From: Prescottella agglutinans
GTDB lineage: Bacteria > Actinomycetota > Actinomycetes > Mycobacteriales > Mycobacteriaceae
Length of the DNA stretch: 64,000 bases
NCBI RefSeq assembly: GCF_004011865.1
Contig: NZ_RKLP01000001.1
Coordinates: 372,001-436,000 of the forward strand
Direction: 5' to 3'
The notes below the pieces were generated by a model that was not told the DNA's origin, searched no databases, and was given only the letters and a program-made list of their open reading frames with translations. Shown one piece after another: positions 1 through 9,735 of this stretch. The first letter of the stretch is position 1; each line of letters opens with the position of its first letter. Position numbers and translations under genes: made by a program.

Positions 1-645
1 GAACTCGGCGAGCTTGGTGTCGACGTACAGGTCGCACTCCGAACGCAGACGATCCGACTCGGCGTGGGCGGCGTCGATCACGCGCGCCGACTCCGCGTTG
101 GCGGCCTGGACCACCTCGGCCTGCGACACCAGTCGCTCCTGCTCGGCGATACCGTCCGCGACGGACCGCTCGTACGACGCCTTGCCCGACTCGATCATCC
201 GGTCCGACTCGGCGCGGGCGCGCGACGTCACCGCGTCGTACTCCCGCTGCCCGTCCGCGACGGTCGCGTCGGCTTCCGCGCGAGCGTCGTGAACCAACTG
301 CTCGGCATGCGAGCGCGCCTCGGCGACCATCCGGTCGGCCTGCGCCTTGGCGTCGGCGAGGATGCGGTCGGCGTTCTCCCGCGAGTCGGTGATCGTCTCG
401 TGCGCCTCCGCGTTCGCGCGCGAGACCGTCTGCTCCGCGTTCTGACGCGCGTCGCCCACCAGCTTGTCGCGGTGGTCGAGAACGTCCTGCGCATCGTCCA
501 GCTCACCCGGAATCGCGTCCCGCACATCGTCGAGAAGCTCGAGGACGTCGCCACGCGGAACGACGCACCCGGCGGTCATCGGTACGCCCCGCGCCTCCTC
601 GACTATCGCGACAAGCTCGTCGAGTGCCTCGAATACCCGGTACAC
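1..645 (-). CDS. sepIVA: SepIVA, DivIVA-like septation protein (3' end cut by window edge)
   Basis: DivIVA-domain coiled-coil protein of actinobacterial cell division and envelope growth. Reading the minus strand from a GTG at 645 gives 215 residues that run off the window edge; the mycobacterial protein (Rv2927c) is about 245 residues, so roughly 30 C-terminal residues are missing. The N-terminus begins MYRVFEALDELVAIVEEARG and continues with a conserved VVPRGDVLELLDDV segment. The remainder is an Ala/Glu/Arg-rich coiled coil ending in a conserved SECDLYVDTKLAEF segment. It lies 94 bp downstream of coaD on the same strand. The assignment rests on remembered similarity to Rv2927c, which is strong at both ends. 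Confidence 0.9.
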   Translation of the reverse strand, partial: MYRVFEALDELVAIVEEARGVPMTAGCVVPRGDVLELLDDVRDAIPGELDDAQDVLDHRDKLVGDARQNAEQTVSRANAEAHETITDSRENADRILADAKAQADRMVAEARSHAEQLVHDARAEADATVADGQREYDAVTSRARAESDRMIESGKASYERSVADGIAEQERLVSQAEVVQAANAESARVIDAAHAESDRLRSECDLYVDTKLAEF

Positions 646-739
646 GCACAACCCCAATCGTCAGTTGCCATCGTCGGTGCTGGCATCCAGTCTGCCCCAG
701 TCACCCCGGCCTGGCCGTCGCCGCGGCCGGTGTGTCGGA

Positions 740-1234
740 TCAGGCGTTCTCCGCGGCCCGTTCGGCGAGCCGCGCCGTCAGCCGCGCATGGACCTTCTCC
801 GGCACCATGTCGGCGACGTCGCCGCCGAACGTCGCGACCTCCTTGACCAGCGAGCTCGACAGGAAGCTGTAGGTGGGGTTGGTGGGAATGAAGAGGGTGT
901 CGACACCCGAGAGCTTCTGGTTCATCTGCGCCATCTGCAGCTCGTAGTCGAAGTCGTTGGCGCCGCGCAGGCCCTTCACGATGGCCGTGATCCCCTGCGA
1001 CTTCGCGTAATCCACGAGCAGCCCGTGCCAGGCCGCGACCCGCACGTTGGACAGGTGGCTGGTGGCGTCCTCGAGCATCTCGATGCGCTCGTCGACGGTG
1101 AACAGACCGCGCTTGTTCTTGTTGATCATCACGGTGACGACGACCTCGTCGAACAGCGCCGCGGCGCGTCCGATCACGTCGAGGTGACCGTTGGTCACAG
1201 GGTCGAAGGATCCGGGGCAGACGGCGCCAGTCAT
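740..1234 (-). CDS. coaD: Phosphopantetheine adenylyltransferase
   Basis: Transfers AMP from ATP to 4'-phosphopantetheine, giving dephospho-CoA, the penultimate step of coenzyme A synthesis in the cytoplasm. The 164-residue length matches bacterial CoaD. The N-terminus [20 protein letters not shown] carries the nucleotidyltransferase TxGH motif (T14-H17), and the C-terminal half has the [11 protein letters not shown] segment equivalent to the ISSxxxR signature. An upstream extension in the same frame lies inside rsmD and is rejected. The ATG at 1234 overlaps the rsmD stop by 4 bp (ATGA), so the two are translationally coupled. Confidence 0.97.
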   Translation of the reverse strand: MTGAVCPGSFDPVTNGHLDVIGRAAALFDEVVVTVMINKNKRGLFTVDERIEMLEDATSHLSNVRVAAWHGLLVDYAKSQGITAIVKGLRGANDFDYELQMAQMNQKLSGVDTLFIPTNPTYSFLSSSLVKEVATFGGDVADMVPEKVHARLTARLAERAAENA

Positions 1235-1797
1235 GAGTCCAGACCGTAGCAGGTGGCGACCTCGATTCTGGTCTCGCCGTAGCGCTTGACGCGCTCGGCC
1301 CGCATGCCGTCGGGCCACGTCGTCTCGGGCGAGCGCGACGACCGTTCCACCACCACGACGGAGCCCTCCCCCACCCAGCCGTTCGCCAGGAGCGCGGTGA
1401 GCGCCGCGGTCACCGATTCCTCGGTGACCGCGTACGGCGGATCGGCCAGCACGACGTCGAATTCGCGTTCGGCGGCGGCGCCGACGACCGCCGCGACGGG
1501 TGCCGTGCGCACGCTCGCCCCGGGCAGGCCGACCGCCGTCACGTTCTGTTTGATGACGGCGGCGGCCTTGGCGTCGGATTCGACGAGCAGCACGTGTTCG
1601 GCGCCACGGGACAGGGCCTCGAGCCCGAGGGCGCCGGAACCTGCGTACAGGTCGAGCACTGCGGCGCCCTCGAGGTCGATGCGACTGTCGAGCGAGCTGA
1701 ACAGGGCCTCGCGGACTCGGTCGGACGTCGGCCGGGTCCCGCTTGCGGGCACCTTCAAACGCCTGCCTCCGGCACGGCCGGCGACGATTCTTGTCAC
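1231..1797 (-). CDS. rsmD: 16S rRNA (guanine966-N2)-methyltransferase
   Basis: SAM-dependent methylation of G966 in 16S rRNA during 30S assembly. The protein has 188 residues, the normal size. The GTG start gives [17 protein letters not shown], the typical RsmD N-terminus. The SAM-binding motif [18 protein letters not shown] lies at about residues 49-66 and the catalytic DPPY at 119-122. It follows pyc by 27 bp and overlaps coaD, so pyc-rsmD-coaD is probably one transcript, the order seen in M. tuberculosis (Rv2967c-Rv2965c). Confidence 0.96.
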   Translation of the reverse strand: MTRIVAGRAGGRRLKVPASGTRPTSDRVREALFSSLDSRIDLEGAAVLDLYAGSGALGLEALSRGAEHVLLVESDAKAAAVIKQNVTAVGLPGASVRTAPVAAVVGAAAEREFDVVLADPPYAVTEESVTAALTALLANGWVGEGSVVVVERSSRSPETTWPDGMRAERVKRYGETRIEVATCYGLDS

Positions 1798-1824
1798 GCT
1801 GTAAGTCCTGTCACTCGCTGGTTC

Positions 1825-4800
1825 TCACTCGTTGCCGGCGGTCTCCCTCGTCGACACGACGGCCAGGAGATCGCCGCCCTCGACCTGCGAGGTACCGCCG
1901 ATGGCAACGCGCGTGACGATACCGCTGCGCGGTGCTGTGATCGCCGCCTCCATCTTCATCGCCTCGATCGTCGCGACGGTGTCGCCGGCCGAGACGTGCT
2001 GGCCCTCGGTGACGACCAGCGTGACGACGCCGGCGAACGGTGCCGGGATGTGGGCCGGGTTGTTCTTGTCCGCCTTCTCGGCCGCCGGCACCTCGCTCGC
2101 GATCGACCGGTCCCGCACCGACACCGGCCGCAACTGACCGTTGAGGATGCACATCACCGTCCGGTAGCCGCGCTCGTCGGGCTCGGAGATCGCCTCGAGC
2201 CCGATGAGCAGCTCGACGCCCTTGCCGAGCTTGACCCGGTGCTCCTCGCTACGTCGCAGACCGTAGAAGAACTGGTTCGCCGACAGCTGGGAGGTGTCGC
2301 CGTACTTCTCCCGGTGCTCCTCGAATTCCCTTGTGGGTCCGGGGAACAGCAGTCGGTTGAGCGTGGCCTGACGTTCCTTGGCCGTACCCGAGAGTCCCTT
2401 CTCGTCCTCCACGGTCAGCGGCGTCTCCGGCTTGGCCGGGCCGCGGCCCTCGAGGGCCTTGCTGCGGAACGGCTCCGGCCAACCGCCGGCCGGGGTGCCC
2501 AGCTCGCCGCGCAGGAATCCGACGACGGAATCGGGGATGTCGAACTTGGCGGGATCCGCGGCGAATTCGTCGGCCGCGACGTCGGAGCCGACCATGTGCA
2601 GCGCGAGGTCGCCGACGACCTTGGACGACGGGGTGACCTTGACGAGGCGTCCGAGCATGCGGTCGGCGGCGGCGTACTTGGCCTCGACCTCCTCGAAGCG
2701 GTCACCGAGGCCGAGCGCGATGGCCTGCTGGCGCAGGTTCGACAGCTGACCGCCGGGGATCTCGTGCGTGTACACGCGTCCGGTCGGCGCGGGGATGCCG
2801 GACTCGAACGGCGCGTACACCTTTCGCAGCGCCTCCCAGTACGGCTCGAGGTCGCACACGGCCTGAAGGTCGATGCCGGTGTCGAACTCGCTGTGCGCGG
2901 CCGCCGCGACGATCGCCGACAGCGCCGGCTGGCTGGTGGTGCCGGCGAGCGGCGCCGCGGCACCGTCGACCGCGTCGGCACCGGCGTGCCACGCAGCCAG
3001 GTAGGTGGCGAGCTGGCCGCCGGGGGTGTCGTGGGTGTGCACGTGCACGGGCAGGTCGAAGTTGCTGCGCAGCGCCGAGACCAGCTTCGCGGCCGCGGGG
3101 GCCCGCAGCAGACCGGCCATGTCCTTGATCGCGAGGATGTGGGCACCGGCCTCGACGATCTCCTCCGCGAGGCGCAGGTAGTAGTCGAGGGTGTAGAGCT
3201 TCTCGTTCGGGTTGGCCAGGTCCCCGGTGTACGACATCGCGACCTCGGCGATCGTCGTGCCGGTCTCTCGGACCGCCTCGATCGCAGGACGCATCTGGTC
3301 GACGTTGTTGAGGGCGTCGAAGATACGGAAGATGTCGATACCCGTCGCCGCGGCCTCCTCGACGAACGCGCGGGTGACCTTCTCCGGGTACGGGGTGTAG
3401 CCGACGGTGTTGCGACCGCGGAGCAGCATCTGCAGGTTGATGTTCGGCACGGCCTCACGCAGCGCCGCCAGGCGGTACCACGGATCCTCGTGCAGGAAGC
3501 GCAGTGCCACGTCGTAGGTGGCGCCGCCCCACGCCTCGAGCGACAGCAACTCGGGGGTCATCCGGGCGACGTGGCCGGCGACGTCGAGCAGGCCCGACGT
3601 CCGCACGCGGGTCGCGAGCAGCGACTGGTGCGCGTCGCGGAACGTGGTGTCGGTGACGGCGAGCGCCTTCTGCTCGCGCAGCGCCTTCGCGAAGCCCTCG
3701 GGCCCGAGGGCGAGCAGCCGCTGCCGGGATCCGTCCGGCGGGGCGACGTCGAGATCGATCTTGGGCAGCTTGTCGTGCGGGTACACCGCCGTGGGCCGCT
3801 CGCCGTGCGGCTTGTTGACCGTCACGTCGGCGAGGTAGCTGAGGATCTTGGTGCCGCGGTCGGCCGAGCTGCGCAGCGTCAGCAACTCGGGACGCTGCTC
3901 GATGAACGACGTCGTCACGCGTCCCGCGCGGAAGTCGGCGTCGTCCAGAACCGCCTGCAGGAACGGGATGTTCGTGGCGACACCGCGGATGCGGAACTCG
4001 GTGACCGCGCGGCGGGCGCGGGCGACGGCCGCCTCGAGATCGCGCCCACGGCAGGTGAGCTTGACGAGCATCGAGTCGAAGTGGGCGCCCACCTCGGCGC
4101 CGAGGTTCGCACCGCCGTCGAGGCGCACACCGGCACCACCCGGGGTGCGGTACGCGGTGATCCGGCCGGTGTCGGGGCGGAAGCCGTTGGCCGGGTCCTC
4201 GGTGGTGATGCGGCACTGCAGCGCGGCGCCGCGGATCGTGATCGCGTCCTGCGACAGCCCGAGATCGGCCAGCGTCTCGCCCGATGCGATCCGCAGCTGC
4301 GCCTGCACCAGGTCGACGTCGGTGATCTCCTCGGTGACCGTGTGCTCCACCTGGATACGCGGGTTCATCTCGATGAAGACGTGGTTGCCGCGGGTGTCGA
4401 GAAGGAACTCGACCGTGCCCGCGCACCGGTAACCGATCTGCTTGGCGAACGCCACGGCGTCGGCGCAGATCCGGTCGCGCAGCGCCGGATCGAGATTCGG
4501 GGCGGGCGCGAGCTCGATCACCTTCTGGTGCCGGCGCTGCACCGAGCAGTCCCGCTCGAACAGGTGGATCACGTTGCCCTCGCCGTCGGCGAGGATCTGC
4601 ACCTCGATGTGCCGCGGATCGACGACGGCCTGCTCGAGGAACACCGTCGGATCACCGAACGCGGACTCCGCCTCCCGCGAGGCCGCCTCGATCGACTCCC
4701 GCAGCGCCGACCGCTCGGCGACCCGGCGCATGCCGCGCCCGCCGCCACCCGCGACCGCCTTGACGAAGACGGGGAACTCCATGTCCTCGGCCGCTGCCAG

Positions 4801-5232
4801 CAGCGCCTCGACGTCCGAGGACGGCTCCGACGACGCCAGCACCGGCAGCCCGGCGGCCTTCGCCGCGGCGATCGCCCGCGCCTTGTTACCGGTCAGCTCG
4901 AGCACCTCGGCCGACGGGCCGACGAACGTGAGGCCCTTCGCCTCACAGGCCGCGGCCAGATCCGGGTTCTCCGACAGGAACCCGTAGCCGGGGTAGATCG
5001 CGTCGGCACCGGCCCGCTCGGCCGCCGAGACGATCTCCTCCACCGACAAATACGCGCGCACCGGATGTCCGACCTCACCGATCTGGTAGGACTCGTCGGC
5101 CTTGAGACGGTGCACCGAGTTGCGATCTTCGTACGGGAACACCGCAACCGTTCCGGCGCCCAGTTCGTAGGCGGCACGGAAGGCGCGGATCGCGATTTCG
5201 CCGCGGTTGGCGACGAGGACTTTGGTGAACAT
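1825..5232 (-). CDS. pyc: Pyruvate carboxylase
   Basis: Biotin- and ATP-dependent carboxylation of pyruvate to oxaloacetate, the main anaplerotic reaction. The 1135 residues match the single-chain tetrameric enzyme. Order of domains: biotin carboxylase (start MFTKVLVANRGEIAIRAFRA; ATP-grasp glycine-rich loop GGGGRGMRR near residue 190; HIEVQILAD), carboxyltransferase from about 530 (TDTTFRDAHQSLLATRVR), and a C-terminal biotinyl domain with EAMKMEA, the biotinylated Lys being near residue 1093. The ATG at 5232 is chosen because it gives the canonical N-terminus; an upstream in-frame ATG would add 23 unrelated residues. A TTTGCAAA element lies about 110 bp upstream (separate entry), which fits carbon-source control. 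Confidence 0.97.
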   Translation of the reverse strand: MFTKVLVANRGEIAIRAFRAAYELGAGTVAVFPYEDRNSVHRLKADESYQIGEVGHPVRAYLSVEEIVSAAERAGADAIYPGYGFLSENPDLAAACEAKGLTFVGPSAEVLELTGNKARAIAAAKAAGLPVLASSEPSSDVEALLAAAEDMEFPVFVKAVAGGGGRGMRRVAERSALRESIEAASREAESAFGDPTVFLEQAVVDPRHIEVQILADGEGNVIHLFERDCSVQRRHQKVIELAPAPNLDPALRDRICADAVAFAKQIGYRCAGTVEFLLDTRGNHVFIEMNPRIQVEHTVTEEITDVDLVQAQLRIASGETLADLGLSQDAITIRGAALQCRITTEDPANGFRPDTGRITAYRTPGGAGVRLDGGANLGAEVGAHFDSMLVKLTCRGRDLEAAVARARRAVTEFRIRGVATNIPFLQAVLDDADFRAGRVTTSFIEQRPELLTLRSSADRGTKILSYLADVTVNKPHGERPTAVYPHDKLPKIDLDVAPPDGSRQRLLALGPEGFAKALREQKALAVTDTTFRDAHQSLLATRVRTSGLLDVAGHVARMTPELLSLEAWGGATYDVALRFLHEDPWYRLAALREAVPNINLQMLLRGRNTVGYTPYPEKVTRAFVEEAAATGIDIFRIFDALNNVDQMRPAIEAVRETGTTIAEVAMSYTGDLANPNEKLYTLDYYLRLAEEIVEAGAHILAIKDMAGLLRAPAAAKLVSALRSNFDLPVHVHTHDTPGGQLATYLAAWHAGADAVDGAAAPLAGTTSQPALSAIVAAAAHSEFDTGIDLQAVCDLEPYWEALRKVYAPFESGIPAPTGRVYTHEIPGGQLSNLRQQAIALGLGDRFEEVEAKYAAADRMLGRLVKVTPSSKVVGDLALHMVGSDVAADEFAADPAKFDIPDSVVGFLRGELGTPAGGWPEPFRSKALEGRGPAKPETPLTVEDEKGLSGTAKERQATLNRLLFPGPTREFEEHREKYGDTSQLSANQFFYGLRRSEEHRVKLGKGVELLIGLEAISEPDERGYRTVMCILNGQLRPVSVRDRSIASEVPAAEKADKNNPAHIPAPFAGVVTLVVTEGQHVSAGDTVATIEAMKMEAAITAPRSGIVTRVAIGGTSQVEGGDLLAVVSTRETAGNE

Positions 5233-5332
5233 GGGAAGCAAAGTACCTTGCCGCGCACACCGCCGTGAGCGCAACGTCCCACGATGCGGAATGCTTCGCA
5301 ACCTTCACAAACAGCCGCTCTGACATGCGAAA

Positions 5333-5348
5333 TTGGCAAGTTTGCAAA
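5333..5348 (-). promoter_or_regulatory. RamB/PrpR-like TTTGCAAA operator upstream of pyc
   Basis: On the minus strand the sequence reads TTTGCAAACTTGCCAA: a perfect 8-bp palindrome TTTGCAAA followed one base later by the related TTGCCAA. A further TTGCGAA occurs closer to the gene around 5293-5299. The RamB and PrpR regulators of acetate, propionate and glyoxylate metabolism in Corynebacterium and Mycobacterium are known to bind TTTGCAAA-type sites. The distance to the pyc start is about 100-116 bp. Which protein binds here, if any, is inference. Confidence 0.4.
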
Positions 5349-5430
5349 CCGGGGAAGAAGTGCCCTGCACAGACCGCCCGGAGCGGTTCGGAGCCGGTGC
5401 TTCGAGACCGATCCGGCGGCTCGTACCCGG

Positions 5431-7686
5431 CTAGGACTTCTCCAGGAATTCGATCTTCTCGGAGTCGAGCGCCGCGGCCACCATCGCCGCGAGCCCGGGA
5501 TGCTCGGCCAGATCCGGATCGGTCTCGGTGACGCTGCGGGCGAACTCCTGCGCCGCCGCGATCACGTCCTCGTGCTCGAGCAGCGACAGCAGCCGGAGGG
5601 TCGTGGCACTGCCCGACTGCGCCGAGCCCAGGACGTCGCCCTCCCGGCGCTGCTGCAGATCCAGCTGCGCCAGTTCGAAACCGTCGTTGGTGCCCGCCAC
5701 GGCGGTGAGCCGCTCGAACGCCGACGAGCCGGGCATCATGTCGGTGATCAGGATGCACAGCCCCTGGTGGCTGCCCCGGCCCACGCGGCCGCGGAGCTGG
5801 TGCAGCTGGCTCACCCCGAAGCGGTCCGCGTCGACGAGCACCATCACCGTGGCGTTCGGGACGTTCACACCCACCTCGACGACCGTGGTGCACACCACGA
5901 CATCGATCGCCCCGGCCGTGAAGTCGCGCATCACCGCGTCCTTCTCGTCGGACGGCAGCCGGCCGTGCAGCAGGCCGAGCCGCAGATCGTGCATGGGACC
6001 CGACCGCAGTTCGTCGAACAGGTCGACCGCGGATTTCGTCTCCGGCGGCTCCTTGCCGGCCTTGATCAGTTCGGCATCGCTGTCGCCGTCGCCGATCCGC
6101 GAGCACACCACGTACGCCTGCCTGCCGGCCGCGACCTCCTCCCTGATCCGCTCCCAGGCCCGCGCGACCCACTGCGGGGTCTGACGGGCCGCGACGACCT
6201 TGCTCACGATCGGCGCGCGGCCCTGCGGCAACTGCCGCAGCGTCGACGTCTCCAGGTCGCCGAGCACCGTCATCGCGATCGTGCGCGGGATCGGGGTGGC
6301 GGTCATGACGAGCAGGTGCGGGCTCAGCCCCTCCTTGGCCCGATTGCGCAGCTCGTCGCGCTGTTCGACGCCGAACCGGTGCTGCTCGTCGACCACGACG
6401 AACCCGAGGTCGAAGAACTCCACGTTCTCCTGGATGAGCGCGTGCGTACCGATGACGATGCCGGCGTCTCCGGTCACGATGTCCAGGAGCGCGGCCCGCC
6501 GGGCCTTGGTCGACATCGACCCGGTCAGCAGCGTCACCTTCGTCGCCGGCTCCGCCGCCCCGAGTTCGCCGGCCGCGCCGAGCGGACCCAGCATCTCCCG
6601 CAACGAGCGGGCATGCTGCGCCGCGAGCACTTCCGTCGGCGCCAGGAGCGCGCACTGGTATCCGGCGTCGACCGCCTGCAGCATCGCCCGCAGCGCGACG
6701 ATCGTCTTGCCGGAACCCACCTCGCCCTGCAACAGCCGGTTCATCGGGTGGGGTCGGGAGAGATCACTCGCGATCTCCTCTGCGACTTCCTTCTGGCCGT
6801 CCGTCAATTCGAACGGCAGCATCGCGTCGAATGCGGCGGCGATGCCGTCCGGCTTGGGCGTGCACTGCGGCGCCACCCGCACCGCGATGTCCCGCCGCCG
6901 CTTGGCGAGCACCAACTGCAGTGCAGCAGCCTCGTCGAAACGCAGCCGTTCCTGTGCCCGGCCGATGTCGTCCCGGGTGTCGGGCAGGTGCACCAGGCGC
7001 AGTGCCTCGTCCAGGCCGATCAGGCCGTGCTCGTCGCGCACCTCGGGCGGCAGCGGGTCGTCGACGGTGTCGAGTTGGTCGAGCACCTGCCGCACGCACC
7101 GCAGCAGGGTCCAGCTCTCGACCTCGCGGGTCGCCGGGTACAGCGGGATCAGTTCGCGGTCGAAGATCGACATGTCCACGCCGGCCCCCGAGTCCTGGGT
7201 GGCGCGGGCCATGCCGGCGAGCGCGCCCGCGCCCTGGACGTGCGCCATGGAGACGACGGGGTCCTCCCCCTCGGTCGGCTCCGGCAGGATCAGATAGCTC
7301 GGATGCGTCAGGCTCCACTTGCCGCGGAAGTACTTGACCGTGCCCGAGAACATGGCCCGGACACCCTTCCGTACCGCGTGCTTGACCTTGTGCGGGTTGA
7401 AGAACGTGACGTCGACGCTCTGCGACTCGGCGGCGAGCACCACCTTGAGCATCTGGCCTCGCCGGCTCTTCATGTTCACCACGTCGGCCTTGACGACCCG
7501 CGCGATGATCGTGACGTGCGAGCCCTCCTCGGGCTCCTTCTCGGTCAGCTCCCGCCCCTGCGCGGCATACCGGTGCGGGTAATGCCGCAGCAGGTCCTCG
7601 ACCGTGTGGATGTCGAACGCGTCGACGAGCGCATCGGCCGTCTTCGCGCCCAGCAGGTGGTCGAGTCGGTCGTTCAGCGTCGCCAT
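5431..7686 (-). CDS. recG: ATP-dependent DNA helicase RecG
   Basis: Branch-migrating superfamily 2 helicase that regresses stalled forks and processes Holliday junctions and R-loops. At 751 residues it is near the size of the mycobacterial protein (737 in M. tuberculosis, from memory). It has an N-terminal wedge/OB-fold domain, the Walker A segment GEVGSGKTIVALRAML, the DEAH-type box VVDEQHRFG, the motif MTATPIPRTIAM, and a C-terminal helicase domain with QLRGRVGRG. The start MATLNDRLDHLLGAKTADAL at 7686 aligns with the mycobacterial N-terminus; an ATG at 7731 is a possible alternative. It lies 52 bp behind the DhaL/FakA-like gene on the same strand. Confidence 0.96.
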   Translation of the reverse strand: MATLNDRLDHLLGAKTADALVDAFDIHTVEDLLRHYPHRYAAQGRELTEKEPEEGSHVTIIARVVKADVVNMKSRRGQMLKVVLAAESQSVDVTFFNPHKVKHAVRKGVRAMFSGTVKYFRGKWSLTHPSYLILPEPTEGEDPVVSMAHVQGAGALAGMARATQDSGAGVDMSIFDRELIPLYPATREVESWTLLRCVRQVLDQLDTVDDPLPPEVRDEHGLIGLDEALRLVHLPDTRDDIGRAQERLRFDEAAALQLVLAKRRRDIAVRVAPQCTPKPDGIAAAFDAMLPFELTDGQKEVAEEIASDLSRPHPMNRLLQGEVGSGKTIVALRAMLQAVDAGYQCALLAPTEVLAAQHARSLREMLGPLGAAGELGAAEPATKVTLLTGSMSTKARRAALLDIVTGDAGIVIGTHALIQENVEFFDLGFVVVDEQHRFGVEQRDELRNRAKEGLSPHLLVMTATPIPRTIAMTVLGDLETSTLRQLPQGRAPIVSKVVAARQTPQWVARAWERIREEVAAGRQAYVVCSRIGDGDSDAELIKAGKEPPETKSAVDLFDELRSGPMHDLRLGLLHGRLPSDEKDAVMRDFTAGAIDVVVCTTVVEVGVNVPNATVMVLVDADRFGVSQLHQLRGRVGRGSHQGLCILITDMMPGSSAFERLTAVAGTNDGFELAQLDLQQRREGDVLGSAQSGSATTLRLLSLLEHEDVIAAAQEFARSVTETDPDLAEHPGLAAMVAAALDSEKIEFLEKS

Positions 7687-7738
7687 GTGAGCGGTCCCGT
7701 CACGCGTCCCGTCGATACTGTCGCCATCCATCCGCTCT

Positions 7739-9424
7739 CTACTCGACTCCGAACTGCAACAGGTCACGGCTCTGCCCGCCGCGATAGACCATCACCTCGA
7801 CGCCCGGGTGCCGCGACGCGATGTACGCGGACAGGCGCTCCCCCAGATCGTCCGCAGCCTTCGCACCCAGCAGGATCGTCACCAGCTCGCCGCCGGCCCC
7901 CAGCACGAGGTCCACGAGACGGCACCCCGCCGCCGCGACGTCCGGTTCGATCACCACGACCTCGTGTCCGACGAGGCCCAGCCCGTCCCCCGGTTCGCAG
8001 GTCCCCACGTAGGTGAGCGCACGCTCGTCCGCGATCCGCAGCGATCCCCACCGGGTCGCGGCGGCGGCCTCCGACATCGAGAACGCGTCGTCCACCGCGA
8101 TCCGGTCGGCGTCGTGCACGGCGATCGCGGACAGTGCCTGCACCGTCGACGAACTCGGCAGGAACACCACCTCGCGGTCGTCGGCGCGGGCCTGCGCGCC
8201 GACCGCGACCAGATCCTGCGCCGGCAGAGCGCCGTTGGGCAGCACCATCACCTCGCGCCGGCCGGTGCCCCGGATCGCCGCGAGCAACTGGGCGGGGGTG
8301 ATCGCACCGTCGGACCGCAGCACGTGCGCACCCTCCTGCGCGAACAGTTCGGCCGCACCCTCGCCCTCGACCACCGACAGGACGGCCCGCGGCCCGCTCC
8401 CGGAGACCGCCGCGGTCCGCACCGCGTCGAGCACGAAGCAGGTGATCCGGACATCGGACAGCCGCCCGGCCGCGAGACCGGCCTCGACCGCCGCGCCCGC
8501 GTCCGCGCAGTGCACGTGGACCGACCAGGTGGCGGACGACTTCGCCGAGTCGTCGGAGTAGTCGCCGCCGTCGCTGACGATGACGACCGAGTCGCCCAGA
8601 TCGCACAGGTGCGACCGCAGCGATGCGATGCGGTCCTCGTCGCTGTCCGCGACGAGGTACATCACCTCGTAGTCCTGACCGGACACCTCGTGGACGGTGT
8701 GCGGCGCCGCACAGACGTGACCCGATTCCGTCGTCGACTCCCCGCGCCGCGCCGGCACCGGCGCACGTTCGGGGGCACGACCGGTGACGACCTCGACGAG
8801 GGCGTCGAGGATCACGACCAGACCGCGACCGCCCGCGTCGACCACGCCGGCCGCCCCGAGCACGTCGAGTTGCGTCGGCGTTCGCAGCAGCGCCGTGGAC
8901 GCCGCGTCGGCCGCCACCTGGACGAGGCCGACCAGCGATGTGTCCGGCGCGCTCGCATCGGCGGCGTCGGCTGCGGCGGCGAGGACCGTGACGATGGTTC
9001 CCTCCATCGGCACGCTCACCGCCTCGAGTGCCAGATCGGTCGCGTGCCGCAACGCCGACCGCAGGGTCGCGGCGTGGAGGACTTCGGTGTCCGAGGATTC
9101 GGCGATCCCGCGGGCGAAACCACGCAGCACCTGGGACAGGATCGCCCCCGAGTTCCCGCGGGCGCCCGACACCGCACCGCGCGCGAGCGCGTGGGCGACG
9201 ACTGAGGCCGAGGACACCGAGTCCGCTAGACGCCCGCCGGCGGATCCCACCGACCGGACCGCGGAGCGCATGGTCGCCAGCAGATTCGTGCCGGTGTCGG
9301 CGTCCGGTACGGGAAAGACATTGAGGTCGTTGATCTCGTCGCAGTGCTTCTCGAGGCCGGCGACGCACGCGAGGGCCCACCGGTGCAGCGCCTGGCCGTC
9401 CACCGTCTCCGGGACCTCGAGCAC
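7739..9424 (-). CDS. DhaL-domain kinase, fatty acid kinase A-like (Rv2974c-type)
   Basis: 561-residue protein with an N-terminal DhaL (DAK2) ATP-binding domain and a C-terminal DegV/FakA-type region. In Firmicutes FakA phosphorylates fatty acids presented by FakB proteins; whether the actinobacterial member does so is inference. Diagnostic residues are the Mg-binding aspartates in NVFPVPDADTGTNLLATM (about residues 34-51) and the conserved SGARGNSGAILSQVLRG. The GTG at 9424 is chosen because a strong GGAGAGG Shine-Dalgarno lies just upstream; a longer frame upstream is GC-driven. It is followed by recG, as in M. tuberculosis. No FakB/DegV partner is visible in the window. Confidence 0.85.
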   Translation of the reverse strand: MLEVPETVDGQALHRWALACVAGLEKHCDEINDLNVFPVPDADTGTNLLATMRSAVRSVGSAGGRLADSVSSASVVAHALARGAVSGARGNSGAILSQVLRGFARGIAESSDTEVLHAATLRSALRHATDLALEAVSVPMEGTIVTVLAAAADAADASAPDTSLVGLVQVAADAASTALLRTPTQLDVLGAAGVVDAGGRGLVVILDALVEVVTGRAPERAPVPARRGESTTESGHVCAAPHTVHEVSGQDYEVMYLVADSDEDRIASLRSHLCDLGDSVVIVSDGGDYSDDSAKSSATWSVHVHCADAGAAVEAGLAAGRLSDVRITCFVLDAVRTAAVSGSGPRAVLSVVEGEGAAELFAQEGAHVLRSDGAITPAQLLAAIRGTGRREVMVLPNGALPAQDLVAVGAQARADDREVVFLPSSSTVQALSAIAVHDADRIAVDDAFSMSEAAAATRWGSLRIADERALTYVGTCEPGDGLGLVGHEVVVIEPDVAAAGCRLVDLVLGAGGELVTILLGAKAADDLGERLSAYIASRHPGVEVMVYRGGQSRDLLQFGVE

Positions 9425-9735
9425 TCGCCTGTCCTCTCCTGCGCCGACCTCGCACGACCACCGGGTCCGGCACCTCGGAGAGGTCCGCCGATCCCGGCCA
9501 GGCAAGCCTAGCGGGACACCCGGACAGCCCCCCGTTCCCGCACCGCGGCCGAAAGGTAGGGTCGGCGGGTCCTTCGGAGCGATCCAGGGGGCCCATTTCC
9601 GTCACCGGATCGGTGATTTGGCCAATCGAGGCGGAAGCGGTTACCCTTGCTGGGTTGCCTCGCACGAGTGGCTCTGCTGCGCGTGTTCGAAGGTAGTACA
9701 AGACAATGTTTGACTATCACAAGGAGTTCGCGACT
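9425..9735. promoter_or_regulatory. Divergent intergenic region between the FakA-like gene and rpmB
   Basis: A 311-bp stretch without a convincing gene, lying between two divergently transcribed genes, so it should hold both promoters. A TANNNT-type -10 (TACCCT) is at 9642-9647 for the rpmB direction. The AAGGAG Shine-Dalgarno of rpmB is at about 9721-9726. The 30 bp just upstream of rpmB are open in the rpmB frame but do not resemble L28, so they are treated as untranslated leader. Confidence 0.4.

Noticed and set aside
1594-5268. Very long plus-strand open frame (over 1200 codons) antisense to pyc
   Set aside because: It results from the GC-rich codon bias of pyc. The product is Arg/Gly/Asp-rich with no recognisable domain, while the minus strand encodes a complete pyruvate carboxylase.
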